From Ensifer aridi (lineage in GTDB: Bacteria > Pseudomonadota > Alphaproteobacteria > Rhizobiales > Rhizobiaceae): a stretch of DNA of 64,000 bases. The position numbers were made by a program, and so were the translations under genes. A model generated the notes under the pieces. The model worked only from the letters and a program-made list of their open reading frames with translations. It was not told where the DNA came from and did not search any database. The stretch spans positions 289,955 through 353,954 of the forward strand of contig NZ_LUAV01000035.1 of NCBI RefSeq assembly GCF_002078505.1, in the 5' to 3' direction. Numbering within the stretch: position 1 is the first letter of the stretch; every line of letters begins with the position of its first letter. Below, piece by piece: positions 33,933 to 41,949 of this stretch.

Positions 33933-35447
33933 ATGCATCAGGCAACGAGCGCGACGGTAGGCGAAAAGCCGCTTCTGTCCCTTCGCAACATCAATATGAC
34001 GTTCGGCGGCATCAAGGCGCTGAAGAATGTGAGCTTCGATGTGCTCCCCGGTGAAGTGCATTGTCTCGCCGGCGAGAACGGTTGCGGCAAGAGCACGCTG
34101 ATCAAAGTGATCACCGGCGTCTATCGCCCGGCGGATGGCGCAGTCATCGAGTATGACGGCGAGACCTATTCGCACATGTCGCCGGTCACCGCGCAGGACT
34201 GCGGCATCCAGGTCATCTGGCAGGATCTGGCGCTGTTCCCGGAAATGAGCGTGGCCGAGAACATTGCCTTCCACGAGGTCGTCGGCCGCCGGCCGCGTCT
34301 CGTCGACTACGGCCGCATCCGGCGGATCGCCATAGACGCGCTCGCCCGTCTCGGCGTCACGCTCGACGTCGAGCTGCCGCTCAAGGAATATGCGATCGCC
34401 CAGCGCCAGATCGTGGCGATCGCCCGGGCCCTCGTCGGTGAGGCCAAGCTCGTCTTCATGGACGAGCCGACGGCCTCGCTGACACAATCGGAAACGGACC
34501 ATCTCCTCGATATCGTTCGTACTCTTTCAGCCTCTGGGGTCGCCGTCGTGTTCGTCAGCCACCGGCTGGCCGAGGTTCTGGAGATTTCAAACCGCATCAC
34601 TGTCCTGCGGGATGGCGCGTTGGTCGGGGTCTATCCCGCCGGTGGCATGACGCAGTCGCGCATTACCGAACTGATGACCGGCAAGACCTTCGATCAGCAC
34701 GTCCGCGCACGCCCGAGGGACGATCACCCGGTCGTGCTCGATGTTCGAGGGCTGACGCGACCGGGTCAGTTCGAGAACATTTCCCTGACCGTCCGCCGCG
34801 GCGAAACGGTCGGCATCACCGGCCTTTTGGGGGCAGGGAGGACCGAGCTGGCGCTCGCCCTGTTCGGGATGCTGAAGCCTGCCGCGGGCTCGATCCGCAT
34901 CGAGGGCCGGGAGGTCCGTTTCGGCTCGAACCGCGACGCGATCAAGGCGGGTGTCGCCTATCTCTCGGAAGACCGTTTGTCGCTCGGGCTCATCCAGCCT
35001 CAGTCGATAGCCGACAACCTCGTGATCGCCTCGCTTCGCAAGATTCTCTCCGGAGGCCTGCTTTCCGACGATCGCAAGCGCGGCCTCGTTTCACGCTGGA
35101 TCGCCGATCTCGGCGTCAGGATCGGCCGCCAGGCGGATGCGATATCGACGCTTTCCGGCGGCAACCAGCAGCGCGTCGCAATCGCGAAGTGGCTTGCTAC
35201 CGATCCGAAGATCCTCATTCTTGATTGCCCCACCGTCGGCGTCGACGTCGGCGCCCGTGCCGGCATCTTCGACATTGTTGCCAAGCTCGCGGAGAGCGGC
35301 CTCGCGATCATCCTCATCTCGGACGAGGTGCCGGAGGTCTATTTCAACGCCGACCGGGTCCTGCATATGGCGCAGGGCCGCATCGTCGGCAGCTATGATC
35401 CGCGCCAGACGCGTCTGGAAGAGATCGAGGCGGCCGTCTATGCGTAG
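33933..35447 (+). CDS. Sugar ABC transporter ATP-binding protein (RbsA/MglA type)
   Basis: A 504-residue double ATPase of the carbohydrate-uptake-2 group. Domain 1: Walker A GENGCGKST, Walker B KLVFMDEPTASLT, and a diverged signature region KEYAIAQRQIVAIARAL. Domain 2: a weakly conserved Walker A region (GLLGAGRTE), signature LSGGNQQRVAIAKWL and Walker B ILILDCPTVGVDVGA, in which Cys replaces Glu. A degenerate second site is usual in this group. It overlaps the next permease by eight bases. About 125 bases containing a GGCCGG-rich hairpin separate it from the receptor gene. Confidence 0.92.
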   Translation: MHQATSATVGEKPLLSLRNINMTFGGIKALKNVSFDVLPGEVHCLAGENGCGKSTLIKVITGVYRPADGAVIEYDGETYSHMSPVTAQDCGIQVIWQDLALFPEMSVAENIAFHEVVGRRPRLVDYGRIRRIAIDALARLGVTLDVELPLKEYAIAQRQIVAIARALVGEAKLVFMDEPTASLTQSETDHLLDIVRTLSASGVAVVFVSHRLAEVLEISNRITVLRDGALVGVYPAGGMTQSRITELMTGKTFDQHVRARPRDDHPVVLDVRGLTRPGQFENISLTVRRGETVGITGLLGAGRTELALALFGMLKPAAGSIRIEGREVRFGSNRDAIKAGVAYLSEDRLSLGLIQPQSIADNLVIASLRKILSGGLLSDDRKRGLVSRWIADLGVRIGRQADAISTLSGGNQQRVAIAKWLATDPKILILDCPTVGVDVGARAGIFDIVAKLAESGLAIILISDEVPEVYFNADRVLHMAQGRIVGSYDPRQTRLEEIEAAVYA

Positions 35448-36441
35448 CTTGATCCGCACTCACGCGACCGAGTTCTCCCTGCTGGCGGTGATCGTCGCCA
35501 TCAGCACCGTGCTTTCCTTCGCCACGGCAAACTTCTTTTCGCTCGGCAACGCCTTCGACCTCCTGAACATCAGCGCCGTCAACATCATCTTCGCCGTCGG
35601 TCTTCTGGTGGTGTTGATCGCCGGCGGCATCGACATCTCCTTCGCGGTCGCCGCTTCCGTCGTCCAATACTGTACGGCGATCGCGCTTGGCTGGATCGGC
35701 GGCGGCGGTTGGGTTTCCGGACTCCTGATCGCCGGCTCGCTCGGCATCCTGCTTGGCTGCGTCAATGCCTTCCTGATCCACCGCTTCCGCATCATCTCGA
35801 TCGTTGCGACGATCTCCACGTTCAACATTTACTTCGGGCTACTGATGTTCTTCACCAGAGGCGTGTCGATCTACAACCTGCCCGACTGGCTGACCGACCG
35901 GGTCATTCTTTTCGAGCATGAAATGCCGGATGGAACCTGGATCGAAATCACGCTGCCGGTTCTCGTCATGGTGATTTGCGTCGTGGCGACCTGGGCGCTG
36001 ATCACCCGCACCACGATCGGACGGCAGCTCTATGCCTTCGGCGACAATCCGGAAGGGGCGCGCCGCTTCGGCATCAACATCGGCGCCATGCAATTCATAG
36101 CCTTTGGTTGGCTCGGCCTGATGGCGGGAATCGGTGGCCTCATCCAGGCACATTATGCGCAGGAGGTGGTGCCGAACGCGCTTTATGGCCGAGAGCTCGA
36201 CGTGCTTGCCGCGGTCGTTTTGGGCGGGGCCCGCCTTGGCGGCGGCAAGGGCTCGGTGCTCGGCTGCGTTCTCGGCGTGCTCTTGATCTCGATCACCCAG
36301 AACGGCCTCAACTTGATGGGCGTCTCGCCGTTCGCCTTCAAGATGATCGTCGGCGCCATCATCCTGATCGCCATTACGCTCTCCAATACCCGGATCGAGC
36401 GTTTGCTGCCGTTTGTCGGTCAGAAGGGAGGGGGACGGTGA
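35440..36441 (+). CDS. Sugar ABC transporter permease 1 (RbsC type)
   Basis: A 333-residue BPD_transp_2 permease with about eight to ten hydrophobic segments. It contains the family block VNIIFAVGLLVVLIAGGIDISFA and a late GRELDVLAAVVLGGARLGGGKGSVLG signature. The long frame upstream is a shadow of the ATPase gene; ATG 35440 overlaps the ATPase stop by eight bases. It ends in a GTGA overlap with the second permease. Two permeases suggest a heterodimeric channel, as in the Lsr and rhamnose importers. Confidence 0.9.
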   Translation: MRSLIRTHATEFSLLAVIVAISTVLSFATANFFSLGNAFDLLNISAVNIIFAVGLLVVLIAGGIDISFAVAASVVQYCTAIALGWIGGGGWVSGLLIAGSLGILLGCVNAFLIHRFRIISIVATISTFNIYFGLLMFFTRGVSIYNLPDWLTDRVILFEHEMPDGTWIEITLPVLVMVICVVATWALITRTTIGRQLYAFGDNPEGARRFGINIGAMQFIAFGWLGLMAGIGGLIQAHYAQEVVPNALYGRELDVLAAVVLGGARLGGGKGSVLGCVLGVLLISITQNGLNLMGVSPFAFKMIVGAIILIAITLSNTRIERLLPFVGQKGGGR

Positions 36442-37436
36442 CCACGATCCTCGAACGCGTCAAAGCTGCTCTCGGACCCGAAATGGCCGGCCCCGGCCTC
36501 GCCTTCGTCGCCGTCGTGCTCGTCTTCGGTCTTGCCTCGCCGCAGTTCCTGAGTGCCGCGACCTTCGGTTCGGTCGCCTTCCAGCTTCCGGAACTCGGAT
36601 TGCTGACGCTCGCCATGCTGCTGCCGATCCTCACCGGCGGCCTCAATCTGGCGATCACCTTCACCGCGAATATCGCCGGGCTGACGGTTGCCTGGGTGCT
36701 GAGGGAGAACGGCGGCGTCGATGCCGGCATCGGCATCTTCATCGCCGGCTGCCTGCTGGCGCTACTGGTTGGCGCGGCGAGCGGCGTGGTGATGGGGCTG
36801 GTGATCGCCTTCACGCGCGCCCACCCGATCCTCGTGTCGCTCTCGATGATGATCTTCCTGCGCGGGCTCGGCGAGTTCCTGACACGCGGCGGCGATATCT
36901 CGGGTTTCCCCGCCTTCGTGGGGCCGATCGGCCATGGTTCGATCGCCGGCATTCCCGTGCCGCTGATCGTCTTCATCGCATGCGTGCTCGCCTGGCACGT
37001 GCTTCTCGGCCGTACCAAGCTCGGCTTTAACACCTATATGATCGGCTCCAACCTCGAGGCGACCCGCTATTCCGGCATTAACACCCGCAAGGCGATCGTA
37101 CTCGTCTACACGCTCTCCGGCGTCATGTGTGCGGTCGCCGGCATCATCATGCTGGCGCGATTTAATTCAGTGCGCATCGGCCACGGTGAATCCTACCTGC
37201 TGATCACCGTGCTTGCCTGCTTCCTGGGAGGCGTCAATCCGTTTGGCGGCTTCGGCCGGGTCATCCCGGTCTTCGTGGCCCTCGTGGTGCTACAGCTTCT
37301 CTCGTCCGGCCTCAATCTCATCGGAGCCAACCAGCATCTCGCGACTGCCGTCTGGGGCATCCTGCTCGTCGGCGTGATGATCCTTCGTTGGGTGGCAACC
37401 AGGATCAAGTTTTCAATTGTCAGAAGAGGATCATGA
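36438..37436 (+). CDS. Sugar ABC transporter permease 2 (RbsC type)
   Basis: A 332-residue BPD_transp_2 permease starting at GTG 36438 (GTGA overlap), preceded by GGGAGGGGG. Features: LPILTGGLNLAITFTANIAGLT, THPILVSL-like block TRAHPILVSLSMMIFLRGL, and the signature YLLITVLACFLGGVNPFGGFGRV. It is paralogous to its neighbour and ends in an ATGA overlap with the epimerase gene. The unbroken chain of overlaps from ATPase to epimerase supports one transcript. Confidence 0.9.
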   Translation: MTTILERVKAALGPEMAGPGLAFVAVVLVFGLASPQFLSAATFGSVAFQLPELGLLTLAMLLPILTGGLNLAITFTANIAGLTVAWVLRENGGVDAGIGIFIAGCLLALLVGAASGVVMGLVIAFTRAHPILVSLSMMIFLRGLGEFLTRGGDISGFPAFVGPIGHGSIAGIPVPLIVFIACVLAWHVLLGRTKLGFNTYMIGSNLEATRYSGINTRKAIVLVYTLSGVMCAVAGIIMLARFNSVRIGHGESYLLITVLACFLGGVNPFGGFGRVIPVFVALVVLQLLSSGLNLIGANQHLATAVWGILLVGVMILRWVATRIKFSIVRRGS

Positions 37437-38287
37437 CCATGCAGGGTTTTGGCGTCCATACGAGCATGTGGACCATGAACTGGGACCGGGGAGGGGCCGA
37501 ACGGGCGGTGGCGGCCGCGGTCAAATACGCGGTCGACTTCATCGAGATCCCGATGCTCAACCCGCCTGCCGTCGACACGGAGCACACCCGTGCACTGCTC
37601 GAGAAAAACCGTCTGCGCGCGCTCTGCTCGCTCGGTCTGCCGGAGCGTGCGTGGGCGTCGGTGCGACCGGACGCGGCGATTGACCATTTGAAGGTTGCGA
37701 TCGACAGGACGGCCGATCTCGGCGGCGAAGCGCTTTCCGGCGTCATCTATGGCGGCATCGGCGAACGAACCGGCGTGCCGCCTACCTTAGCGGAGTACGA
37801 CAACATTGCCCGCGTGCTCGAGGCAGCGGCCAAGCATGCCAAGTCGCGCGGCATCGAACTCGGCGTCGAAGCCGTCAACCGCTATGAGAACCACCTGATC
37901 AACACCGGTTGGCAGGCGGTCAAGATGATCGAGCGGATCGGGGCCGACAACATTTTCGTGCATCTCGACACCTACCACATGAACATCGAGGAGAAGGGCG
38001 TCGGCAAGGGCATTCTCGATGCGCGGGAGCACCTGAAATATATCCACCTGTCCGAAAGCGATCGCGGCACGCCGGGTTACGGCACCTGTGGGTGGGATGA
38101 GATTTTTTCCACCCTCGCGGCGATCGGCTTCAAGGGCGGTCTCGCCATGGAAAGCTTTATCAACATGCCGCCGGAAGTGGCCTATGGCCTTGCCGTCTGG
38201 CGCCCCGTCGCCACGGACGAGGAAGAAGTGATGGGCAACGGCCTGCCGTTCCTGCGCAATAAGGCGAGACAATACGGGTTGATCTGA
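37433..38287 (+). CDS. Sugar-phosphate isomerase/epimerase (ketose 3-epimerase-like TIM barrel)
   Basis: A 284-residue AP-endonuclease-2-type TIM barrel, closest in look to D-tagatose/D-psicose 3-epimerases. Probable metal and catalytic residues: Glu in GVEAVNRYENH, Asp and His in HLDTYHMNIEE, His and Arg in YIHLSESDRGTPG, and Glu in AMESF. The start is ATG 37433, overlapping the permease stop, with AGAGGA upstream. In this operon it would invert C3 of an incoming ketose before phosphorylation. A hydroxypyruvate- or inosose-type isomerase is a less likely alternative, because the ESDRG(T)PGYG loop fits the tagatose-epimerase branch. Confidence 0.85.
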   Translation: MTMQGFGVHTSMWTMNWDRGGAERAVAAAVKYAVDFIEIPMLNPPAVDTEHTRALLEKNRLRALCSLGLPERAWASVRPDAAIDHLKVAIDRTADLGGEALSGVIYGGIGERTGVPPTLAEYDNIARVLEAAAKHAKSRGIELGVEAVNRYENHLINTGWQAVKMIERIGADNIFVHLDTYHMNIEEKGVGKGILDAREHLKYIHLSESDRGTPGYGTCGWDEIFSTLAAIGFKGGLAMESFINMPPEVAYGLAVWRPVATDEEEVMGNGLPFLRNKARQYGLI

Positions 38288-38357
38288 CCGGGAACGTTCC
38301 GCGAGAAGGCGTCCCGGCTCGGCCGGGCTGCCACGCGGTCGATCGAGGAAAAGAGAA

Positions 38358-39842
38358 GTGGATGCGGCGGTAAACGGTCGGGGAAACCCAGCGGCTATGG
38401 TCGCCGTCCTCGACGTCGGCAAGACCAATGTCAAGCTGAGCGCGGTCGGGGCGGACGGGGCTGTCGTCGAGACCATCAGCATTCCCAATCCCGTTCTGCC
38501 CGGTCCGCCCTGGCGCCATCATGATCTCAAGAGCTTGGGTGAGTGGGTTTTCGAGACTCTCGCGGCTCTGTCACGGCGCTATGATCTCGCCGCCCTCGTG
38601 ACCGCAGGACACGGCTCGGGCGGCGTGCTGACGGGTGCGGATCCGGATGCCGGCGACGGTGCCGTGCTGCCGATGATCGACTATGAGCAGACGCTGCCAG
38701 CCGACATTCGCGACGGCTATGCACCGCTTGCCGGTTCCTTTCTCGATCGCGGCAGCGCCACGATGCACGGCGCGACGCATCAGGCCCGCCAGCTCTATTG
38801 GATGGAGGAGCGGGAGCCGGATGCGTTCGGGAAAGCGCGCTGGTACCTCGGCCTGCCGCAATACTGGGCCTGGCGGCTCTCCGGCGTCGCGGCGTCGGAA
38901 ACGAGCTTTCTCGGAGCCCAGTCGCATCTCTGGAATGTCGCGGAAAGCCGCTGGGCGCCGATCGTGCGTGCCCGCGGCTGGGAGCCGCTGATGGCGCCCT
39001 TCGCCAAGGCATGGCAGGCGCTTGGGCCGATCCGGACTGAACTCGTGCAGCGATATGGCCTGCCGGGAGAAATGCGAGTGCTGACGGGGGGCCACGACAG
39101 CAGCCTCAACCATTACCGCTATCACGCCGCGGGTCTGCGGGATTTCACCGTGATCTCGACGGGAACATGGATCGTCGGCTTTTCCCGTTCGACGCCGCTC
39201 GAGCGCCTCGACGAGCACCGCGGCATGACCTTGAACAGCGACGTCTTCGGAAATAGCCTCGGGGGCATTCTGACGATGGGCGGACGTGAGTTCTCCCATG
39301 TCGCCGGCGGCGATTCGCCGGCAGAACACGCGTCCCTCGATGTCCTTGCGCACCTTGTCGCGCAGCGGACCTTCGCCGTTCCCTCGTTCGGCGACGACGA
39401 CGGCCTTTTTCCCGGCAGCGCGGGGAGGGGGCGAATTCTCGGGTCGCCGCCTGAGACGGCAATGGGACGCAAAGTCCTGGCGCTCCTTTACTGCGCGCTG
39501 CTTACCGTGGAGTGCATCGAGACGCTCTCCGAAGATCGCCTTGTCGTGCTCGACGGCAGCTTCCTGCGCGATCCGCTCTATGCGGGCGTCGTGGCGGCGC
39601 TGCTCCCGGAGCGCCAAGTGCGCTTCAATCTCGACACCTATGGCGTTGCCGCCGGAGCGGCGCTGCTTGCCGGGCACGAAACGCGTGACGGGCCGGCGCC
39701 GCTCACCCTTAGCGAACCGCCCGATCTTGGCGTGCTCCAGCGCGAACTTTTCCGCTACGCCGCCGATTGGCGCAGGCTCTCCCGTGGAGAGTTGGGCAAC
39801 CGAGACGAACTCCGGAACACGAAAGGAAGTCTTCATGGCTGA
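38358..39842 (+). CDS. FGGY-family carbohydrate kinase
   Basis: A 494-residue kinase of the actin-like ATPase fold. The phosphate-binding loop is AVLDVGKTNVKLS. A second nucleotide loop is VISTGTWIVGFS, and the adenosine region is VLDGSFLRDPLYAGVVAALLP. Substrate-site candidates are GHGSGGVL and TGGHDSSLNHYR. It looks nearer to rhamnulokinase/fuculokinase-type members than to xylulokinases. The start is GTG 38358, with GAGGAAAAG upstream. It overlaps the aldolase gene by eight bases. Because a class II aldolase follows, it probably forms a ketose 1-phosphate. Confidence 0.88.
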   Translation: MDAAVNGRGNPAAMVAVLDVGKTNVKLSAVGADGAVVETISIPNPVLPGPPWRHHDLKSLGEWVFETLAALSRRYDLAALVTAGHGSGGVLTGADPDAGDGAVLPMIDYEQTLPADIRDGYAPLAGSFLDRGSATMHGATHQARQLYWMEEREPDAFGKARWYLGLPQYWAWRLSGVAASETSFLGAQSHLWNVAESRWAPIVRARGWEPLMAPFAKAWQALGPIRTELVQRYGLPGEMRVLTGGHDSSLNHYRYHAAGLRDFTVISTGTWIVGFSRSTPLERLDEHRGMTLNSDVFGNSLGGILTMGGREFSHVAGGDSPAEHASLDVLAHLVAQRTFAVPSFGDDDGLFPGSAGRGRILGSPPETAMGRKVLALLYCALLTVECIETLSEDRLVVLDGSFLRDPLYAGVVAALLPERQVRFNLDTYGVAAGAALLAGHETRDGPAPLTLSEPPDLGVLQRELFRYAADWRRLSRGELGNRDELRNTKGSLHG

Positions 39843-40539
39843 AACCGCGACAACCGACAAGCTGGCGCTCAGGCGCGAGATGGTGGAGATCTGCCGGCGC
39901 ATGAATTCGAGCGGTATCAATCAGGGCACGGCCGGCAATCTCTCCGTCCGGACCGATGACGGCTTCCTCATCACGCCCTCGTCCATGCCCTATGAGACGA
40001 TGCAGCCGGAGGACCTGGTGGAGATGGCTTTTGACGGCACCTATGTCGGCCATCGGCCGTCGTCCGAATGGCGCTTCCATCGCGATATCCTGCGCGAACG
40101 CACCGACATCAACGTCGTGCTGCACTGCCATTCGATCTACGCGACGACGCTTGCCTGCCATCACAAGACCATCCCGAGCTTTCATTACATGACGGGCATT
40201 GCCGGCGGCACGACGATCCGTTGCGCCGAATACGCGACCTTCGGCACGCAGGCGCTCTCCGACAACGCGCTTGTTGCGCTCAAGGACCGTATGGCCTGTC
40301 TACTTGGCCAGCACGGCCAGATCTCGCTCGGCAAGACGCTTGAGTCCGCACTGTGGCTGGCGATCGAGGTCGAGACCCTGTCACGAATCTACGTTCAGGC
40401 CCTGACCCTCGGCGAGCCGCCGATCCTGCCCGATGAAGAAATGGAGCGCGTCATCGCGCAGATGCGGCGCATGAGCTATGGCCAGGCGCCCGATGCGGAA
40501 GGCGTGAACGACATCGCCCGCCCGCGATCGCCGCAATGA
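39835..40539 (+). CDS. Class II aldolase (fuculose/rhamnulose-1-phosphate aldolase-like)
   Basis: A 234-residue zinc aldolase of the FucA/AraD family. GNLSVRTDDGFLITPSSMPYE forms the phosphate-binding region. The SSEWRFHRDI block carries the catalytic Glu. VVLHCHSIYAT supplies two zinc His, and LLGQHG the third. ATG 39835 has AAAGGAAG upstream and overlaps the kinase stop. With an upstream kinase that would make a ketose 1-phosphate, the expected products are dihydroxyacetone phosphate and an aldehyde (lactaldehyde, glyceraldehyde or glycolaldehyde). An epimerase rather than aldolase activity, as in AraD, is possible but fits the operon less well. Confidence 0.87.
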   Translation: MAETATTDKLALRREMVEICRRMNSSGINQGTAGNLSVRTDDGFLITPSSMPYETMQPEDLVEMAFDGTYVGHRPSSEWRFHRDILRERTDINVVLHCHSIYATTLACHHKTIPSFHYMTGIAGGTTIRCAEYATFGTQALSDNALVALKDRMACLLGQHGQISLGKTLESALWLAIEVETLSRIYVQALTLGEPPILPDEEMERVIAQMRRMSYGQAPDAEGVNDIARPRSPQ

Positions 40540-40605
40540 CGACGACCGCGCCGCTTTTATCTTTAGGCCTCCGCGATCGATCCAGAACCTGTACTCGCGG
40601 TCCAC

Positions 40606-41949
40606 TCACGGCTCGTCCCCCAGCGCCCTCTTGTCGAGGCCGAACTTCTGCATCTTCTCGTAAAGCGTCTTGCGTGAAATGCCGAGTGACTCGTAGACGG
40701 GCTTCAGCGCTCCTCCGTGTGCCGCGAGTGCGCTGGCGATGACGCTCTTTTCGAAGGCGGCTACTCTGTCGGCGAGGCGAGGGCTGTCGGCCGGCGCAGT
40801 CGTGTCCTCCCCTTCGACATCGAGCCCTAGCACCAACCGCTCGGCGGCATTGCGTAGCTCGCGCACATTGCCCGGCCAGTCGCGCGCTGCCATTTCGGAG
40901 GCGAGGGAGGGCGAAATATCGATGTCGTCGCGACCGTAGCGGGCGGCGGATTCGCGTACGAGCTGCATGAAAAGCAAGGGAATGTCGGAGCGGCGCTGGG
41001 AAAGCGGCGGCACGCGCAGCGTTGCGACGTTCAGTCGATAGAGAAGGTCCGCGCGGAACCGGCCGGCGGCTACCTCGCGCTCCAGATCGACCTTGCTGGT
41101 GGCAATGAAACGCACGTCAAGCGGCACGGTCTCGTTTGAGCCGAGACGGGTTATCACGCGCTCCTGCAGCACGCGAAGGAACTTCGCCTGCAGGTCGAAA
41201 GGCATGGAGCCGATCTCGTCGAGCAGGATCGTGCCCCCGCGGCCATGCTCGAACTTGCCGTAGCGCGGCCTGAGCGCCCCCGGAAAGGCACCCGGCTCGT
41301 GGCCGAAGAGCTCGCTCTCGATCAGGTTTTCCGGCAGGGCCGCGCAATTAATGGCGATGAAGGGGCCGCTGGCACGGCCGCTCAAATCGTGCAGCGCGCG
41401 GGCGACGACTTCCTTGCCTACGCCGGTTTCGCCGATGATCAGCGTGTCGGCGTCCGAAGCGCCGATCGCCCGGATGCGGTAGCGCAAATCGACCATCACT
41501 TGGCTGCGCCCAGGCAGGCGATGCTCGATGTCGTCGCGCTTGCCCGCAACGGCTCTGAGGCGCCGGTTTTCGAGCACGAGCCCACGCCAGTCGAGAGCGC
41601 GGCGGATGGTTCCGGCAAGCATTTGCGCCGTGAACGGTTTCTCGACGAAGTCGTAAGCGCCCTCGCGCATCGCCCGGACCGCGAGCTGAACGTCACCATG
41701 ACCGGTCACGAGAATTACCGGCAGCTCGGCATCGATCTCGCGAATGCGCTGCAGGAAGGTCATCCCGTCCATTCCGGGCATGCGGATATCGCTGATGACG
41801 ACGCCCGGGAAGCTGAAGCCGATCAGCTCTAGTGCATGTTCGGCACTGGCGAACGTGTCGACGCGAAAGCCGGCGAGCTCGAGCGCCTGCGCGCTCGAAC
41901 GGCGCAATTCCTCTTCGTCGTCCACGAGCAGGATGCGGCTCTCGTTCAT
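40606..41949 (-). CDS. Sigma-54-dependent response regulator (DctD-like) with GAFPGA loop
   Basis: A 447-residue NtrC-family activator. The receiver is at about 4-118 with phospho-acceptor Asp54 (VVISDIRMPGMDG). The AAA+ domain is at about 145-375, with Walker A GETGVGKE (173-180) and Walker B LLDE (242-245). A Fis-type HTH is at the C terminus (GALKPVYESLGISRKTLYEKM). The loop that contacts sigma-54, normally GAFTGA, reads GAFPGA (220-225). ATG 41949 overlaps the sensor stop (ATGA). It resembles DctD, but no dctA or other dicarboxylate transporter gene lies next to it, so the regulon is unknown. Confidence 0.9.
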   Translation of the reverse strand: MNESRILLVDDEEELRRSSAQALELAGFRVDTFASAEHALELIGFSFPGVVISDIRMPGMDGMTFLQRIREIDAELPVILVTGHGDVQLAVRAMREGAYDFVEKPFTAQMLAGTIRRALDWRGLVLENRRLRAVAGKRDDIEHRLPGRSQVMVDLRYRIRAIGASDADTLIIGETGVGKEVVARALHDLSGRASGPFIAINCAALPENLIESELFGHEPGAFPGALRPRYGKFEHGRGGTILLDEIGSMPFDLQAKFLRVLQERVITRLGSNETVPLDVRFIATSKVDLEREVAAGRFRADLLYRLNVATLRVPPLSQRRSDIPLLFMQLVRESAARYGRDDIDISPSLASEMAARDWPGNVRELRNAAERLVLGLDVEGEDTTAPADSPRLADRVAAFEKSVIASALAAHGGALKPVYESLGISRKTLYEKMQKFGLDKRALGDEP

